Part shown: positions 7,271 to 14,371 of the stretch, piece by piece
How positions within the stretch are numbered: position 1 is the stretch's first letter
Layout of the letters: each line of letters starts with the position of its first letter
NCBI GenBank assembly: GCA_903928045.1
Contig: CAIYPH010000220.1
Span: forward strand, 1-23,197
Direction of reading: 5' to 3'
DNA from: an uncultured Rhodospirillales bacterium
GTDB taxonomy: Bacteria; Pseudomonadota; Alphaproteobacteria; Acetobacterales; Acetobacteraceae
Length of the DNA: 23,197 nt
Notes under the pieces: generated by a model
What the model saw: only the letters and a program-made list of their open reading frames with translations
What the model was told of the DNA's origin: nothing
Database searches by the model: none
Translations under genes and position numbers: made by a program

Positions 7271-8092
7271 ATGCGCATCATCCAGATATCGGACACCCAT
7301 TTGTCCGCCGCCCATTGCCACTTCTCCGCCAACAACGAGGCCATCCGCGCCTGGCTCGCCGCCGAGCAGTCCGACCTCATCATCCACACCGGCGATCTCG
7401 CGATGGACGGCGCCGGCGCACCGGCCGATCTCGCCATGGCGGCGACCTGGAACAGCGGCTTCTCCGCCCCCGTGCTCAGCGTACCCGGCAATCACGATGT
7501 CGGCGACGTCGCGGCGATCCGGCCCGACCAGACCGTCGATGACGCCCGCCTTGCCCTGTGGCGTGCCCATCTCGGCCCCGATCGCTGGCTACACGACCAG
7601 GGCGGCTGGCGGCTGATCGGGCTCAACGCCATGTTGTTCGGCAGCGGCCACCCCGATGAGGAGACGCAGTTCGCCTGGCTCGAAGGGGCGCTGGCGACCG
7701 ATCTGCCGGTGGCGCTGTTCCAGCACAAGCCACTGTTCATCGACGCGCCCGACGAAGGGCCGCGCGGCTATTGGACGCTGACCCCCGAGCCCCGCCGCCG
7801 CCTGCTCGACCTATTGGCGGGCGCCCGGGTCCGGCTCGTCGCCACCGGGCATCTGCACATCCACCGCGAACTGCATCTCGACGGCATCGATCATGTCTGG
7901 GGCCCCGCGGCCTCCTTCGTGTGCGGCGAAAGCCAGGAGGATCTCGGCGGCGCCCGACGTCTCGGCGCGCTGGTGCATGAGTTCGGGGCCGAGCGCGTCA
8001 CTACCCGTTTCATCCGCCCCGACGGGCTCACCGACCTCACCATCGAGCCGGTGCAGGCGGTGATCTACCCGCGGCCGGACCGCGCCGCATGA
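7271..8092 (+). CDS. GpdQ/CpdA-like metallophosphoesterase (second of two)
   Basis: A 273-residue cytoplasmic metallophosphoesterase. The opening MRIIQISDTHLSA, with Asp8 and His10, is typical of the class III cyclic-nucleotide phosphodiesterase and GpdQ group. Further metal ligands are GD (Asp42), GNHD (73-76), His152 in FQHKP and GHLHIH (193-198). GpdQ from Enterobacter hydrolyses glycerophosphodiesters and CpdA hydrolyses cAMP. It is not closely similar to the other phosphoesterase two genes upstream: motif spacing and the C-terminus differ. Its stop overlaps the next gene, an Ugp/MalK-type transporter ATPase, by 4 bases. In E. coli the Ugp importer is co-transcribed with the phosphodiesterase UgpQ, and this gene occupies the analogous place with an unrelated fold. 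Phosphodiester hydrolysis is therefore the favoured role, by inference. Confidence 0.87.
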   Translation: MRIIQISDTHLSAAHCHFSANNEAIRAWLAAEQSDLIIHTGDLAMDGAGAPADLAMAATWNSGFSAPVLSVPGNHDVGDVAAIRPDQTVDDARLALWRAHLGPDRWLHDQGGWRLIGLNAMLFGSGHPDEETQFAWLEGALATDLPVALFQHKPLFIDAPDEGPRGYWTLTPEPRRRLLDLLAGARVRLVATGHLHIHRELHLDGIDHVWGPAASFVCGESQEDLGGARRLGALVHEFGAERVTTRFIRPDGLTDLTIEPVQAVIYPRPDRAA

Positions 8093-9255
8093 GCGAGCCG
8101 GCGCTGCATCTGCGCGGCATCGCCAAGTCCTTCGGCACCACCGCGGTGCTGGAGGGGATCGACCTTGCCATCGCCGCGGGCGAGTTCGTCGCCCTCGTCG
8201 GTCCGTCCGGCTGCGGCAAATCCACCCTGCTGCGCATCGCCGCCGGGCTCGAGGCGCCCGACCAGGGACAGGTCCTGCTGGGCGGGCAGGACGTGACGGC
8301 GCGACGGGCCGCCGACCGTGACATGGCGATGGTCTTCCAGTCCTACGCGCTCTACCCGCATCTGACGGCGCGACAGAACATGAGCCTGCCGCTGGTCATG
8401 CGCCGCCTGACCGCCGCCGAGCGGCTGCCTTTCGCCGGCGCGCTGTCCGCCGTACGGGCCAAGATCGCCGCGATCGGCAACGAGGTCGCGGCCGCGGCGG
8501 AGATGCTGAAAATCACCGCGTTGCTCGACCGCAAGCCGGCCCAGATGTCCGGCGGCCAGCGCCAGCGCGTCGCCCTCGGCCGCGCCCTGGTGCGCCACCC
8601 CCGCGCCTTCCTGATGGACGAGCCACTCTCCAACCTCGACGCCGCTTTGCGTGTGCATACCCGCGGCGAAATTGTCGAACTGCATCGCCGGGCGGGGGTG
8701 GTGACGCTCTACGTCACCCATGACCAGGAAGAAGCGCTTGGGATGGCCGATCGGGTGGCGGTGATGCTGGGTGGCCGCATCCTGCAAGTGGCGAGCCCGG
8801 ATGCCATCTACCGTGACCCCGCCCATGTCGACGTCGCCGCCTTCATCGGCAGCCCGCGCATCAACCTGATCCCCGCCTGCATCGACGCCTCCGGCGCCGC
8901 TGCCGTGGAGCGCCACGTGCTCGCGCCCCGCCTCGGCGGCGCCGTGGGCAGCGACGTGGTGCTCGGTATCCGCCCCGAACATCTCCGGCTCACCCCTGAG
9001 CCGGGGCCGGGCCGGCTACCCGCCCGCCGCGAGCGTATCGAGTTTCTCGGCGCCGAGGCCCTGGTCCATTGCCGTGCCGAGGCGGGCGGCACGGCGCTGA
9101 TCGCCCGCATGGCCCCCGAGGCGGCCGAACGGCTCCGCCCCCATACGCACCTCCACGCCGCGGCAACGCCGGACTCGCTGCTGGTGTTCGACCGCCAGGG
9201 CCATCGCATCGCCCGCCAGGCGCTCGCGACGCAGGAACCCGCCCATGCCCACTAG
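8089..9255 (+). CDS. ABC transporter ATPase, UgpC/MalK family, with an insertion in the helical domain
   Basis: A 388-residue ATPase that would energise the two permeases following it. Walker A is GPSGCGKST (38-46), the Q-loop glutamine is Gln84 (VFQSYALYPHLT), the signature is MSGGQRQR (153-160), Walker B ends in MDEP (176-179) followed by LSNLD, and the switch His is in THDQEEALGMADRV. The C-terminal part (from about residue 245) is the regulatory TOBE-type domain of sugar and glycerol-3-phosphate importers. Odd point: Gln84 to the signature Ser is about 17 residues longer than in E. coli MalK. The extra segment lies around residues 112-135 (PFAGALSAVRAKIAAIGNEV), in the helical subdomain. 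It overlaps the preceding phosphoesterase by 4 bases and the next permease by 11 bases. Confidence 0.93.
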   Translation: MSEPALHLRGIAKSFGTTAVLEGIDLAIAAGEFVALVGPSGCGKSTLLRIAAGLEAPDQGQVLLGGQDVTARRAADRDMAMVFQSYALYPHLTARQNMSLPLVMRRLTAAERLPFAGALSAVRAKIAAIGNEVAAAAEMLKITALLDRKPAQMSGGQRQRVALGRALVRHPRAFLMDEPLSNLDAALRVHTRGEIVELHRRAGVVTLYVTHDQEEALGMADRVAVMLGGRILQVASPDAIYRDPAHVDVAAFIGSPRINLIPACIDASGAAAVERHVLAPRLGGAVGSDVVLGIRPEHLRLTPEPGPGRLPARRERIEFLGAEALVHCRAEAGGTALIARMAPEAAERLRPHTHLHAAATPDSLLVFDRQGHRIARQALATQEPAHAH

Positions 9256-10144
9256 CGCGAAGACCCGCGCGGCGGCCCTGGAATCCTGGGCGGCCTGGCG
9301 CCTGGCCGGCCCGACCGCGCTGCTGATGCTGCTCCTCCTGGTGGTGCCAACGCTCGCGGTGCTGGCGCTGTCTTTCACCGACGCCGAACTCGGCGCCTCC
9401 GACATCACCTTCCTCGGCCTCGATGCCTACACCGACCTGCTGACTGACCGCACTTTCCGCGGCGCGCTGCGCAACACCGCGATCTACGTCGCCCTGGTCG
9501 CGCCGGCCTCGATCCTGCTCGGCCTCGGCCTGGCCCTGCTGATCGAGGCCGGAACCGCCGGGCGCGCCCTGTTCCGCTCGGCCTATTTCCTCCCGGTGGT
9601 CTCGCTGATCGTCGCCATGGCGAGCGTCTGGCAATACCTGATGCATCCGAGTTTCGGGCCGATCAACATCGCCCTGCGCGCCTTCGGCTTCGCCGGCGTC
9701 AACTGGCTCGGCAGCAGCGACAACGTGCTGGCCGCCCTGGCGGTGATCGGGGTGTGGCAGGCGCTCGGCTTCAACATGGTGCTGTTCCTCGCCGGCCTCA
9801 CCGCCATCGACCGCACCCTCTATGCCGCCGCGGAGATGGACGGCGTGCGCTCGGCGTGGGACCGCTTCCGCGTCGTCACCTGGCCATTGCTGGGGCCGAC
9901 CACCCTGTTCGTCACCACCATCTCGGTGATCAACGCCGTCAAGGTGTTCGAGACCGTCGCCACCCTCACCCAGGGCGGTCCGGCCAAGGCCTCCGAGACC
10001 TTGCTGTGGGTGATCTACCAGGAGGGCTTCGTCTACCTCCATGTCGGCACCGCCTCGGCGATGGCCGTGGTGTTCATCGCCCTGCTGCTGGTCCTGCTGC
10101 TGATCCAGACCCGCGTGCTCGACCGCAAGGTGCATTACGGATGA
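9245..10144 (+). CDS. ABC transporter permease, UgpA/MalF type
   Basis: A 299-residue inner-membrane permease of the CUT1 class (carbohydrate, glycerol-3-phosphate). The sequence starts with a short basic tail and a strong hydrophobic helix (LLMLLLLVVPTLAVLALSF), then several more helices. The EAA loop that docks on the ATPase is AAEMDGVRSAWDRFRVVTWP, followed by LLGPTTLF. The motif VFETVATLTQGGP before the last helices is typical of UgpA-like proteins. The ATG at 9245 lies inside the end of the ATPase gene (11-base overlap). The next permease starts at 10141 with a 4-base overlap. The order ATPase, permease, permease, binding protein is rearranged relative to E. coli ugpBAECQ. Confidence 0.92.
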   Translation: MPTSAKTRAAALESWAAWRLAGPTALLMLLLLVVPTLAVLALSFTDAELGASDITFLGLDAYTDLLTDRTFRGALRNTAIYVALVAPASILLGLGLALLIEAGTAGRALFRSAYFLPVVSLIVAMASVWQYLMHPSFGPINIALRAFGFAGVNWLGSSDNVLAALAVIGVWQALGFNMVLFLAGLTAIDRTLYAAAEMDGVRSAWDRFRVVTWPLLGPTTLFVTTISVINAVKVFETVATLTQGGPAKASETLLWVIYQEGFVYLHVGTASAMAVVFIALLLVLLLIQTRVLDRKVHYG

Positions 10145-10956
10145 GCCGGATACTGCGCCTGGTGGTGCTCAGCCTCGGGGCGGCCCTCGTCTTGTTCCCC
10201 TTCGTGTTCATGGTCTCGACCTCACTGAAGCCCCAGGCCGAGGTGTTCTCCTCCTCGCTCAAGCTCATCCCCGAGCATTGGGGCGCGGCCGAGAACTACT
10301 GGAAGGCGATCACCCGCATCCCGATGGGCCGCATCCTGCTCAACGGCGTCGTGGTCTGCGCGGCGATCGTGATGTTCCAGATCGTCTTCGCCCTCCCGGC
10401 CGCATACGCACTGGCCAAGCTGCGCTTCCGCGGCCGCGAGGCGCTGTTCGCCCTCGTGCTGCTCGGCCTGCTGGTGCCGATCCACGCGATCTCCATCCCG
10501 CTCTACGCAGCCGCGCGGACGCTCGGCCTGCTCAACACGCTGGCCGTGCTGATCCTGCCCTTCACCCTCTCGGTGTTCGCGATTTTCCTGTTCCGCCAGT
10601 TCATCAAGGCCATCCCCGACGACCTCATCAGCGCCGCCCGCAGCGATGGGCTCAGCGAAAGCGCGATCGTCTGGCGCATCATCCTGCCCAATGCCTGGCC
10701 GGCCGCCTCGGCCTTCGCGATCTTCTCGGTCGTCGCCCATTGGAACGACCTCTACTGGCCGCTGATCGCGATCTCCAAGACCCATCTCGCGACGCCGCCA
10801 CTCGGCCTGCTGTTCTTCCGCGCCGCCGAGGCGGGCGACGACTACGGCGCCCTGATGGCCGCCACCGTCATCATCACCGCGCCGCTGATCCTGTTTTTCC
10901 TCTTCGCCCAGCGCCTGTTCATCGAAGGCATGACGATGACCGGGCTCAAGGGCTGA
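10141..10956 (+). CDS. ABC transporter permease, UgpE/MalG type
   Basis: A 271-residue second permease of the CUT1 importer. It opens with a membrane helix (LVVLSLGAALVLFPFVFMV) followed by STSLKPQAEVF, a pattern characteristic of MalG/UgpE proteins. The EAA loop is SAARSDGLSESAIVWRIILP, followed by NAWPAASAF, and the C-terminal stretch ends QRLFIEGMTMTGLKG, the family's typical ending. The start overlaps the stop of the previous permease by 4 bases. The frame is open further upstream, but the ATG at 10141 gives the canonical N-terminus. The binding-protein gene follows after 24 bases. Confidence 0.93.
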   Translation: MSRILRLVVLSLGAALVLFPFVFMVSTSLKPQAEVFSSSLKLIPEHWGAAENYWKAITRIPMGRILLNGVVVCAAIVMFQIVFALPAAYALAKLRFRGREALFALVLLGLLVPIHAISIPLYAAARTLGLLNTLAVLILPFTLSVFAIFLFRQFIKAIPDDLISAARSDGLSESAIVWRIILPNAWPAASAFAIFSVVAHWNDLYWPLIAISKTHLATPPLGLLFFRAAEAGDDYGALMAATVIITAPLILFFLFAQRLFIEGMTMTGLKG

Positions 10957-10980
10957 CCCTTTCCACCACGGAGACCCACC

Positions 10981-12240
10981 ATGAAACGCCGCCTCGTCCT
11001 CGCCTCCGCGCTGCTGTCCGGGCTCGCCTTGCCAGCCGCCGCCGAAACCACCGAAATCCTCGTCCACTATCCGATGCCGGCCTTCTTCAAGTCGGTGATG
11101 GACCAGATCTCCGGCGAATACATGCGCCTGCATCCCGAGGTGAAAATCAGCTTCACGTCGCCTTCGCCGACCTATGAGGACGGGCTGCAACTCATGCTCC
11201 GCCAGGCCGGCACCGCCGAGATGCCCGATGTCAGCTTCATCGGCCTCAACCGCCTCCGCGTGCTCGCCGAGCGCAACATCGGCACCGACCTCACCCCCTT
11301 CATCAAGGCCGACGCCAATTTCGCCAATGAGGGCTTCACCGAGGGGCTGCTCAACCTCGCCCGCTTCGGCGGCAAGCAGATGGGCCTCGCCTTCGCCACC
11401 TCCAACCCGATTTTCTATTACAACGCCGATCTCGTCCGCAAAGCCGGCGGCGACCCCGAGAACATGCCGAAGACCTGGGACGAGGTGTTCAAGCTCTCGG
11501 CCAAGATCCAGGCGCTCGGCGACGGCGTCACCGGCATGTCCTTCCGCTGGCAGGGCGATGACTGGATGTTCTCCGCCCTCCTGTTCGGCCATGGCGGCAC
11601 CATGCTGACGCCGGACGAGAAGAAGGTGGCATTCAACGGCCCCGAGGGCCTCGCCGCCCTCAAACTGCTCGACCGCATGGTGAAGGAGGGCAAGATGCCC
11701 GCCCTCTCCGCCGATGCCGCCCAGCAGGGCTTCACCGCCGGCAAGATCGGCCTGACCTTCTGGACCACCGGGGCGCTGCGCCAGATGATCAACGGCGTCG
11801 GCACCAAGTTCGAGCTGCGCACCACCGCGATGCCGGTGATCGACCCCGCCAAAGGCCACCTGCCCACCGGCGGCAACGCGGCGGTGATGTTCACCACCGA
11901 CGCCCGCAAGCAGCAGGCGGTCTACCAGTTCCTCAAATTCGCCTCCGGCCCCTATGGCGCCTCGGTGGTCGTCCCCGGCACCGGCTACGTGCCCAACAAC
12001 GCCCTCGCGCCCAAGGACGACCGCTACCTCGGCAAATTCTACGCCGAGAACCCGCTGTTCCGCGCCGGCCTCAACCAGATGAACCTGATGATCCCCTGGT
12101 ACTCCTTTCCCGGCAGCAATGGCGTCAAGGTCACGCAGACCATGGTCGACAACCTCGCGCTCCTCGTCGAGCAGAAGACCACCCCGGAGGAGACCCTGAA
12201 GACCATGGCGGCCGAGGTGCAGAAACTGCTGCCGCGCTAG
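10981..12240 (+). CDS. Extracellular solute-binding protein family 1 (UgpB-like)
   Basis: A 419-residue periplasmic binding protein, the last gene of the first operon. Residues 1-21 form a signal peptide (MKRRLVLASALLSGLALPAAA, cleaved before Glu22). The mature protein has the pattern of sugar/glycerol-3-phosphate binding proteins: an opening strand (TEILVHYPMP), PDVSFIGLNRLRVLAERN, SNPIFYYNADLVRKAGGDPE with PKTWDEVF, and the late PTGGNAAVMF segment. GGAG lies 7 bases before the ATG. Together with the ATPase and two permeases it completes an Ugp-type importer. Glycerol-3-phosphate, glycerophosphodiesters or a sugar are all possible ligands. The phosphoesterases in the operon favour a phosphorylated one, but this is inference. 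Confidence 0.92.
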   Translation: MKRRLVLASALLSGLALPAAAETTEILVHYPMPAFFKSVMDQISGEYMRLHPEVKISFTSPSPTYEDGLQLMLRQAGTAEMPDVSFIGLNRLRVLAERNIGTDLTPFIKADANFANEGFTEGLLNLARFGGKQMGLAFATSNPIFYYNADLVRKAGGDPENMPKTWDEVFKLSAKIQALGDGVTGMSFRWQGDDWMFSALLFGHGGTMLTPDEKKVAFNGPEGLAALKLLDRMVKEGKMPALSADAAQQGFTAGKIGLTFWTTGALRQMINGVGTKFELRTTAMPVIDPAKGHLPTGGNAAVMFTTDARKQQAVYQFLKFASGPYGASVVVPGTGYVPNNALAPKDDRYLGKFYAENPLFRAGLNQMNLMIPWYSFPGSNGVKVTQTMVDNLALLVEQKTTPEETLKTMAAEVQKLLPR

Positions 12241-12249
12241 GCGACAGCT

Positions 12250-12269
12250 CCGCCCCGTCCGCGGGGCGG
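12250..12269 (+). terminator. GC hairpin after the first operon
   Basis: An 8-base perfect stem (CCGCCCCG / CGGGGCGG) with a TCCG loop begins 10 bases after the stop of the binding-protein gene. There is no T-run after it, so it is not a textbook intrinsic terminator. It may cause pausing or protect the 3' end of the operon mRNA. Its place between two operons supports a termination or processing role. Confidence 0.5.
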
Positions 12270-12284
12270 CGTGACGCAGGGCCG

Positions 12285-12297
12285 CATAGTCGCTATG
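12285..12297. promoter_or_regulatory. Short palindrome upstream of the LysR gene, candidate operator
   Basis: CATAG-TCG-CTATG is a perfect palindrome with 5-base half sites, 35-47 bases upstream of the LysR-family start. LysR-type regulators bind interrupted palindromes and usually control their own gene. The half sites are short, so chance occurrence cannot be excluded. Confidence 0.3.
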
Positions 12298-12331
12298 GAC
12301 AGTGAAAACTGCACCCATACGAGGTCTCGCC

Positions 12332-13240
12332 ATGTCGCCTTCCGGCGGCTCTCTCCCGCTCACCGCGCTGCGCGCCTTAGAGGCCGCGGCGCGGCTTGAG
12401 AGCTTCAAGGACGCCGCGGCCGAGCTCGGCGTCTCCGCCACCACGGTCTCCAACCTCATCCGCCGCCTCGAGCGCGACTGGGGCTGCCTGCTTTTCCTCC
12501 GCCGCACCCGCCAGGTCATCCTCACCGACACCGGCCTGTCGCTCAGCCAGGTGGTGCGCCGCTCCTTCGATGCGATCGGCCAGGAGATCGAGCAGCACGT
12601 CACCGCCTCGCGCCGCTCGGTGGCCATCGCGGTGGGGCCGATCCTCGGCGCCCGCTGGCTCGCCCCCCGGCTCGGCCGCTTCCGCACCGCCTTCCCGCAC
12701 CTCACCCTCACCCTGCAACATCGCAGCCGCATCACCAGCGCGACCGACATGGCCACCCCGATCGCGGTCGATTGGGGCCATGGCGAGTGGCCAGGGCTGG
12801 AAGCCGAGCCGCTTTTCCCGATCCGCTACGCCCCGGTGGCCAGCCCGGCCCTGGCCGGCAGCCTGAAATCCCCGGCCGACCTCGCCGGCCTGCCGGTGCT
12901 CCACCAGCAGGACCGCTCGGAATGGGCGGCCTGGCTCACGCTCGCCGGCGTCCCGCGGCTGCGCTTCGGGGGGGAAGTCATCATGACGGACAGCAACATG
13001 ATCATCCATGCGGCCCTGGCGAGCCAGGGCGTGGCGCTCGGCATTTTCCCCTTCATCGCCGACGAGCTGGCCGCTGGCCGGCTGGTGCGGCCCTTCGCGC
13101 AGGCCCTGGCGCCCTCGCGCTCCTATCACCTGGTCACCCGGCCCGGCGCCCGCAGCCGGCCGGAAATCGCCGCCGTCTGCGACTGGATGATCGCCGAAGC
13201 CCGCGATTTCGTTGCCGCCCACGCCGAGCTCGCGGCATGA
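12332..13240 (+). CDS. LysR-family transcriptional regulator (GcvA-like)
   Basis: A 302-residue DNA-binding regulator. The winged helix-turn-helix is at about residues 8-67, with recognition region FKDAAAELGVSATTVSNLIRRLE (25-47) and the closing RQVILTDTG. The remainder is the two-lobed effector-binding domain; SVAIAVGPILGARWLAPRLG is typical of the GcvA-like subgroup. I chose the ATG at 12332 because GAGG lies 7 bases upstream. A GTG at 12302 would add 10 residues. Unusually, the gene is co-directional with and overlaps (4 bases, ATGA) the oxidoreductase gene it probably controls; most LysR genes are divergent from their targets. It is therefore likely autoregulated together with the second operon. 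The effector is unknown, perhaps the compound imported by that operon. Confidence 0.93.
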   Translation: MSPSGGSLPLTALRALEAAARLESFKDAAAELGVSATTVSNLIRRLERDWGCLLFLRRTRQVILTDTGLSLSQVVRRSFDAIGQEIEQHVTASRRSVAIAVGPILGARWLAPRLGRFRTAFPHLTLTLQHRSRITSATDMATPIAVDWGHGEWPGLEAEPLFPIRYAPVASPALAGSLKSPADLAGLPVLHQQDRSEWAAWLTLAGVPRLRFGGEVIMTDSNMIIHAALASQGVALGIFPFIADELAAGRLVRPFAQALAPSRSYHLVTRPGARSRPEIAAVCDWMIAEARDFVAAHAELAA

Positions 13241-14271
13241 GCGGCGCCAGCAAGCTGGTCGACGAGGGCGGCCGTATCCGCGTCTCCCTCCCGGAGGCGG
13301 ACACGGCGGTCCGCGGCATCCTCCGCGCCGCCGGCTGCGACGCCACGGTCGCGGCGGAGGTGGCGGCCCACCTGGTGGATGCCAGCGCGAGCGGGGTCGA
13401 ATCGCACGGCATCATGCGCGTGCTGCAATACGCCGCCCAGTTCCGCGACGGCTACATGCGCCCGCGCGCCGAAATCACCCTCTCCACCACCGCCTGCGGC
13501 GCCATCGAGGTGGATGGCGGCGGCGGCATCGGCATCCCCGCGATGCGCCGCGCGGTGGAACATGCGGCCACCACCGCCAAGACCAACGGCATCGCCGCGG
13601 TCGGCCTGCGCAATGTCGGCCATACCGGCCGCCTCGGCGCCTTCGCCGAAGCGGCGGCCGAGGCCGGTTGCCTGGTCCTGATCGTCGGCGGCGGCGGGCG
13701 GGAGAAGTGGCGGCAGGTGGCGCCCTATGGCGGCCGCCAGGCCATCCTGCCGACCAACCCCTATTGCATCGGCGCTCCGGGCGGCGCGCGCGGCCCGGTG
13801 GTCGCCGATTTCGCCACCTCCATGCTCGCCGGCGGCTGGCTCTACGCCGCCCGCTCCGCCGGCGCACGCCTGCCGGAGGGCACGCTGATCGACCGGGAAG
13901 GCCGCCCCACCACCGACCCCGAGGACTATTTCAACGGAGGCGCGATCCTGCCGCGCGGCGGCCCAATGGGCTACGGGCTCGCCGTGCTGGCCGAGTTGAT
14001 CGGCGAGGCCATGCTCGGTCCGGCGACCACGGAGGTGAACTGGCTCATTATCGCCCTCGATGCCGCCCGCCATCGCGACGAGGCCACCCGCAGCCGGGTG
14101 GCGGAGGAAATCCTCGCCGAATTGCGCGCCTGCCCGCCGGCCGCGGGCGTGGCCGCGGTGGAAGTGCCGGGCGAACGCGAGCGATCGCGGCGCGTGGCGG
14201 CGCACACCGAGGGCATCCTGGTGCCCGTCCGCACCTGGCAGCAGATCCGCGCGGCCGACCGCCATGAATAG
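13237..14271 (+). CDS. Malate/L-lactate dehydrogenase-family NAD(P)-dependent oxidoreductase (Ldh_2)
   Basis: A 344-residue cytoplasmic oxidoreductase of the family that includes ureidoglycolate dehydrogenase (AllD), sulfolactate dehydrogenase (ComC) and the piperideine/pyrroline-2-carboxylate reductases. It is unrelated to classical MDH/LDH. Family motifs seen are SGVESHGIMRV with catalytic-region Ser56-His57, NVGHTGRLG (His129), ILPTNPYCIGAPG and LPRGGPMGYGLAVLAELI. Odd point: the position before GYGL, normally Lys (KGYGL), is Met244 here. That may change cofactor or substrate contacts. The start overlaps the LysR stop by 4 bases. The product may oxidise a 2-hydroxy acid or reduce a cyclic imino acid derived from the compound taken up by the transporter downstream; the exact substrate is not readable. 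Confidence 0.87.
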   Translation: MSGASKLVDEGGRIRVSLPEADTAVRGILRAAGCDATVAAEVAAHLVDASASGVESHGIMRVLQYAAQFRDGYMRPRAEITLSTTACGAIEVDGGGGIGIPAMRRAVEHAATTAKTNGIAAVGLRNVGHTGRLGAFAEAAAEAGCLVLIVGGGGREKWRQVAPYGGRQAILPTNPYCIGAPGGARGPVVADFATSMLAGGWLYAARSAGARLPEGTLIDREGRPTTDPEDYFNGGAILPRGGPMGYGLAVLAELIGEAMLGPATTEVNWLIIALDAARHRDEATRSRVAEEILAELRACPPAAGVAAVEVPGERERSRRVAAHTEGILVPVRTWQQIRAADRHE

Positions 14272-14371
14272 CAAAATTTATATCCATGCCGCCAAAAATC
14301 TTCGTTTGTCAGCCCGCCCCGTGCCGCGCATCCTTGTTCGCGAAAAAACAATCCACCGGAGGACCTCGCCC
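14272..14371 (+). promoter_or_regulatory. AT-rich spacer inside the second operon, possible internal promoter
   Basis: At 100 bases this is by far the longest gap inside the second operon and is notably AT-rich at its left end (GCAAAATTTATATCC). A weak inverted pair, TTGTT (14334-14338) and AACAA (14347-14351), lies 20 bases before the next start. I see no clear -35/-10 pair. It may hold a separate promoter or a processing site giving the binding protein higher expression than the regulator and oxidoreductase. Confidence 0.3.

Noticed and set aside
10222..12756. 844-residue open frame antisense to the Ugp permease, binding-protein and LysR genes
   Set aside because: It is a product of high GC at third codon positions. 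Composition is low-complexity, and it is opposite genes with clear family motifs.
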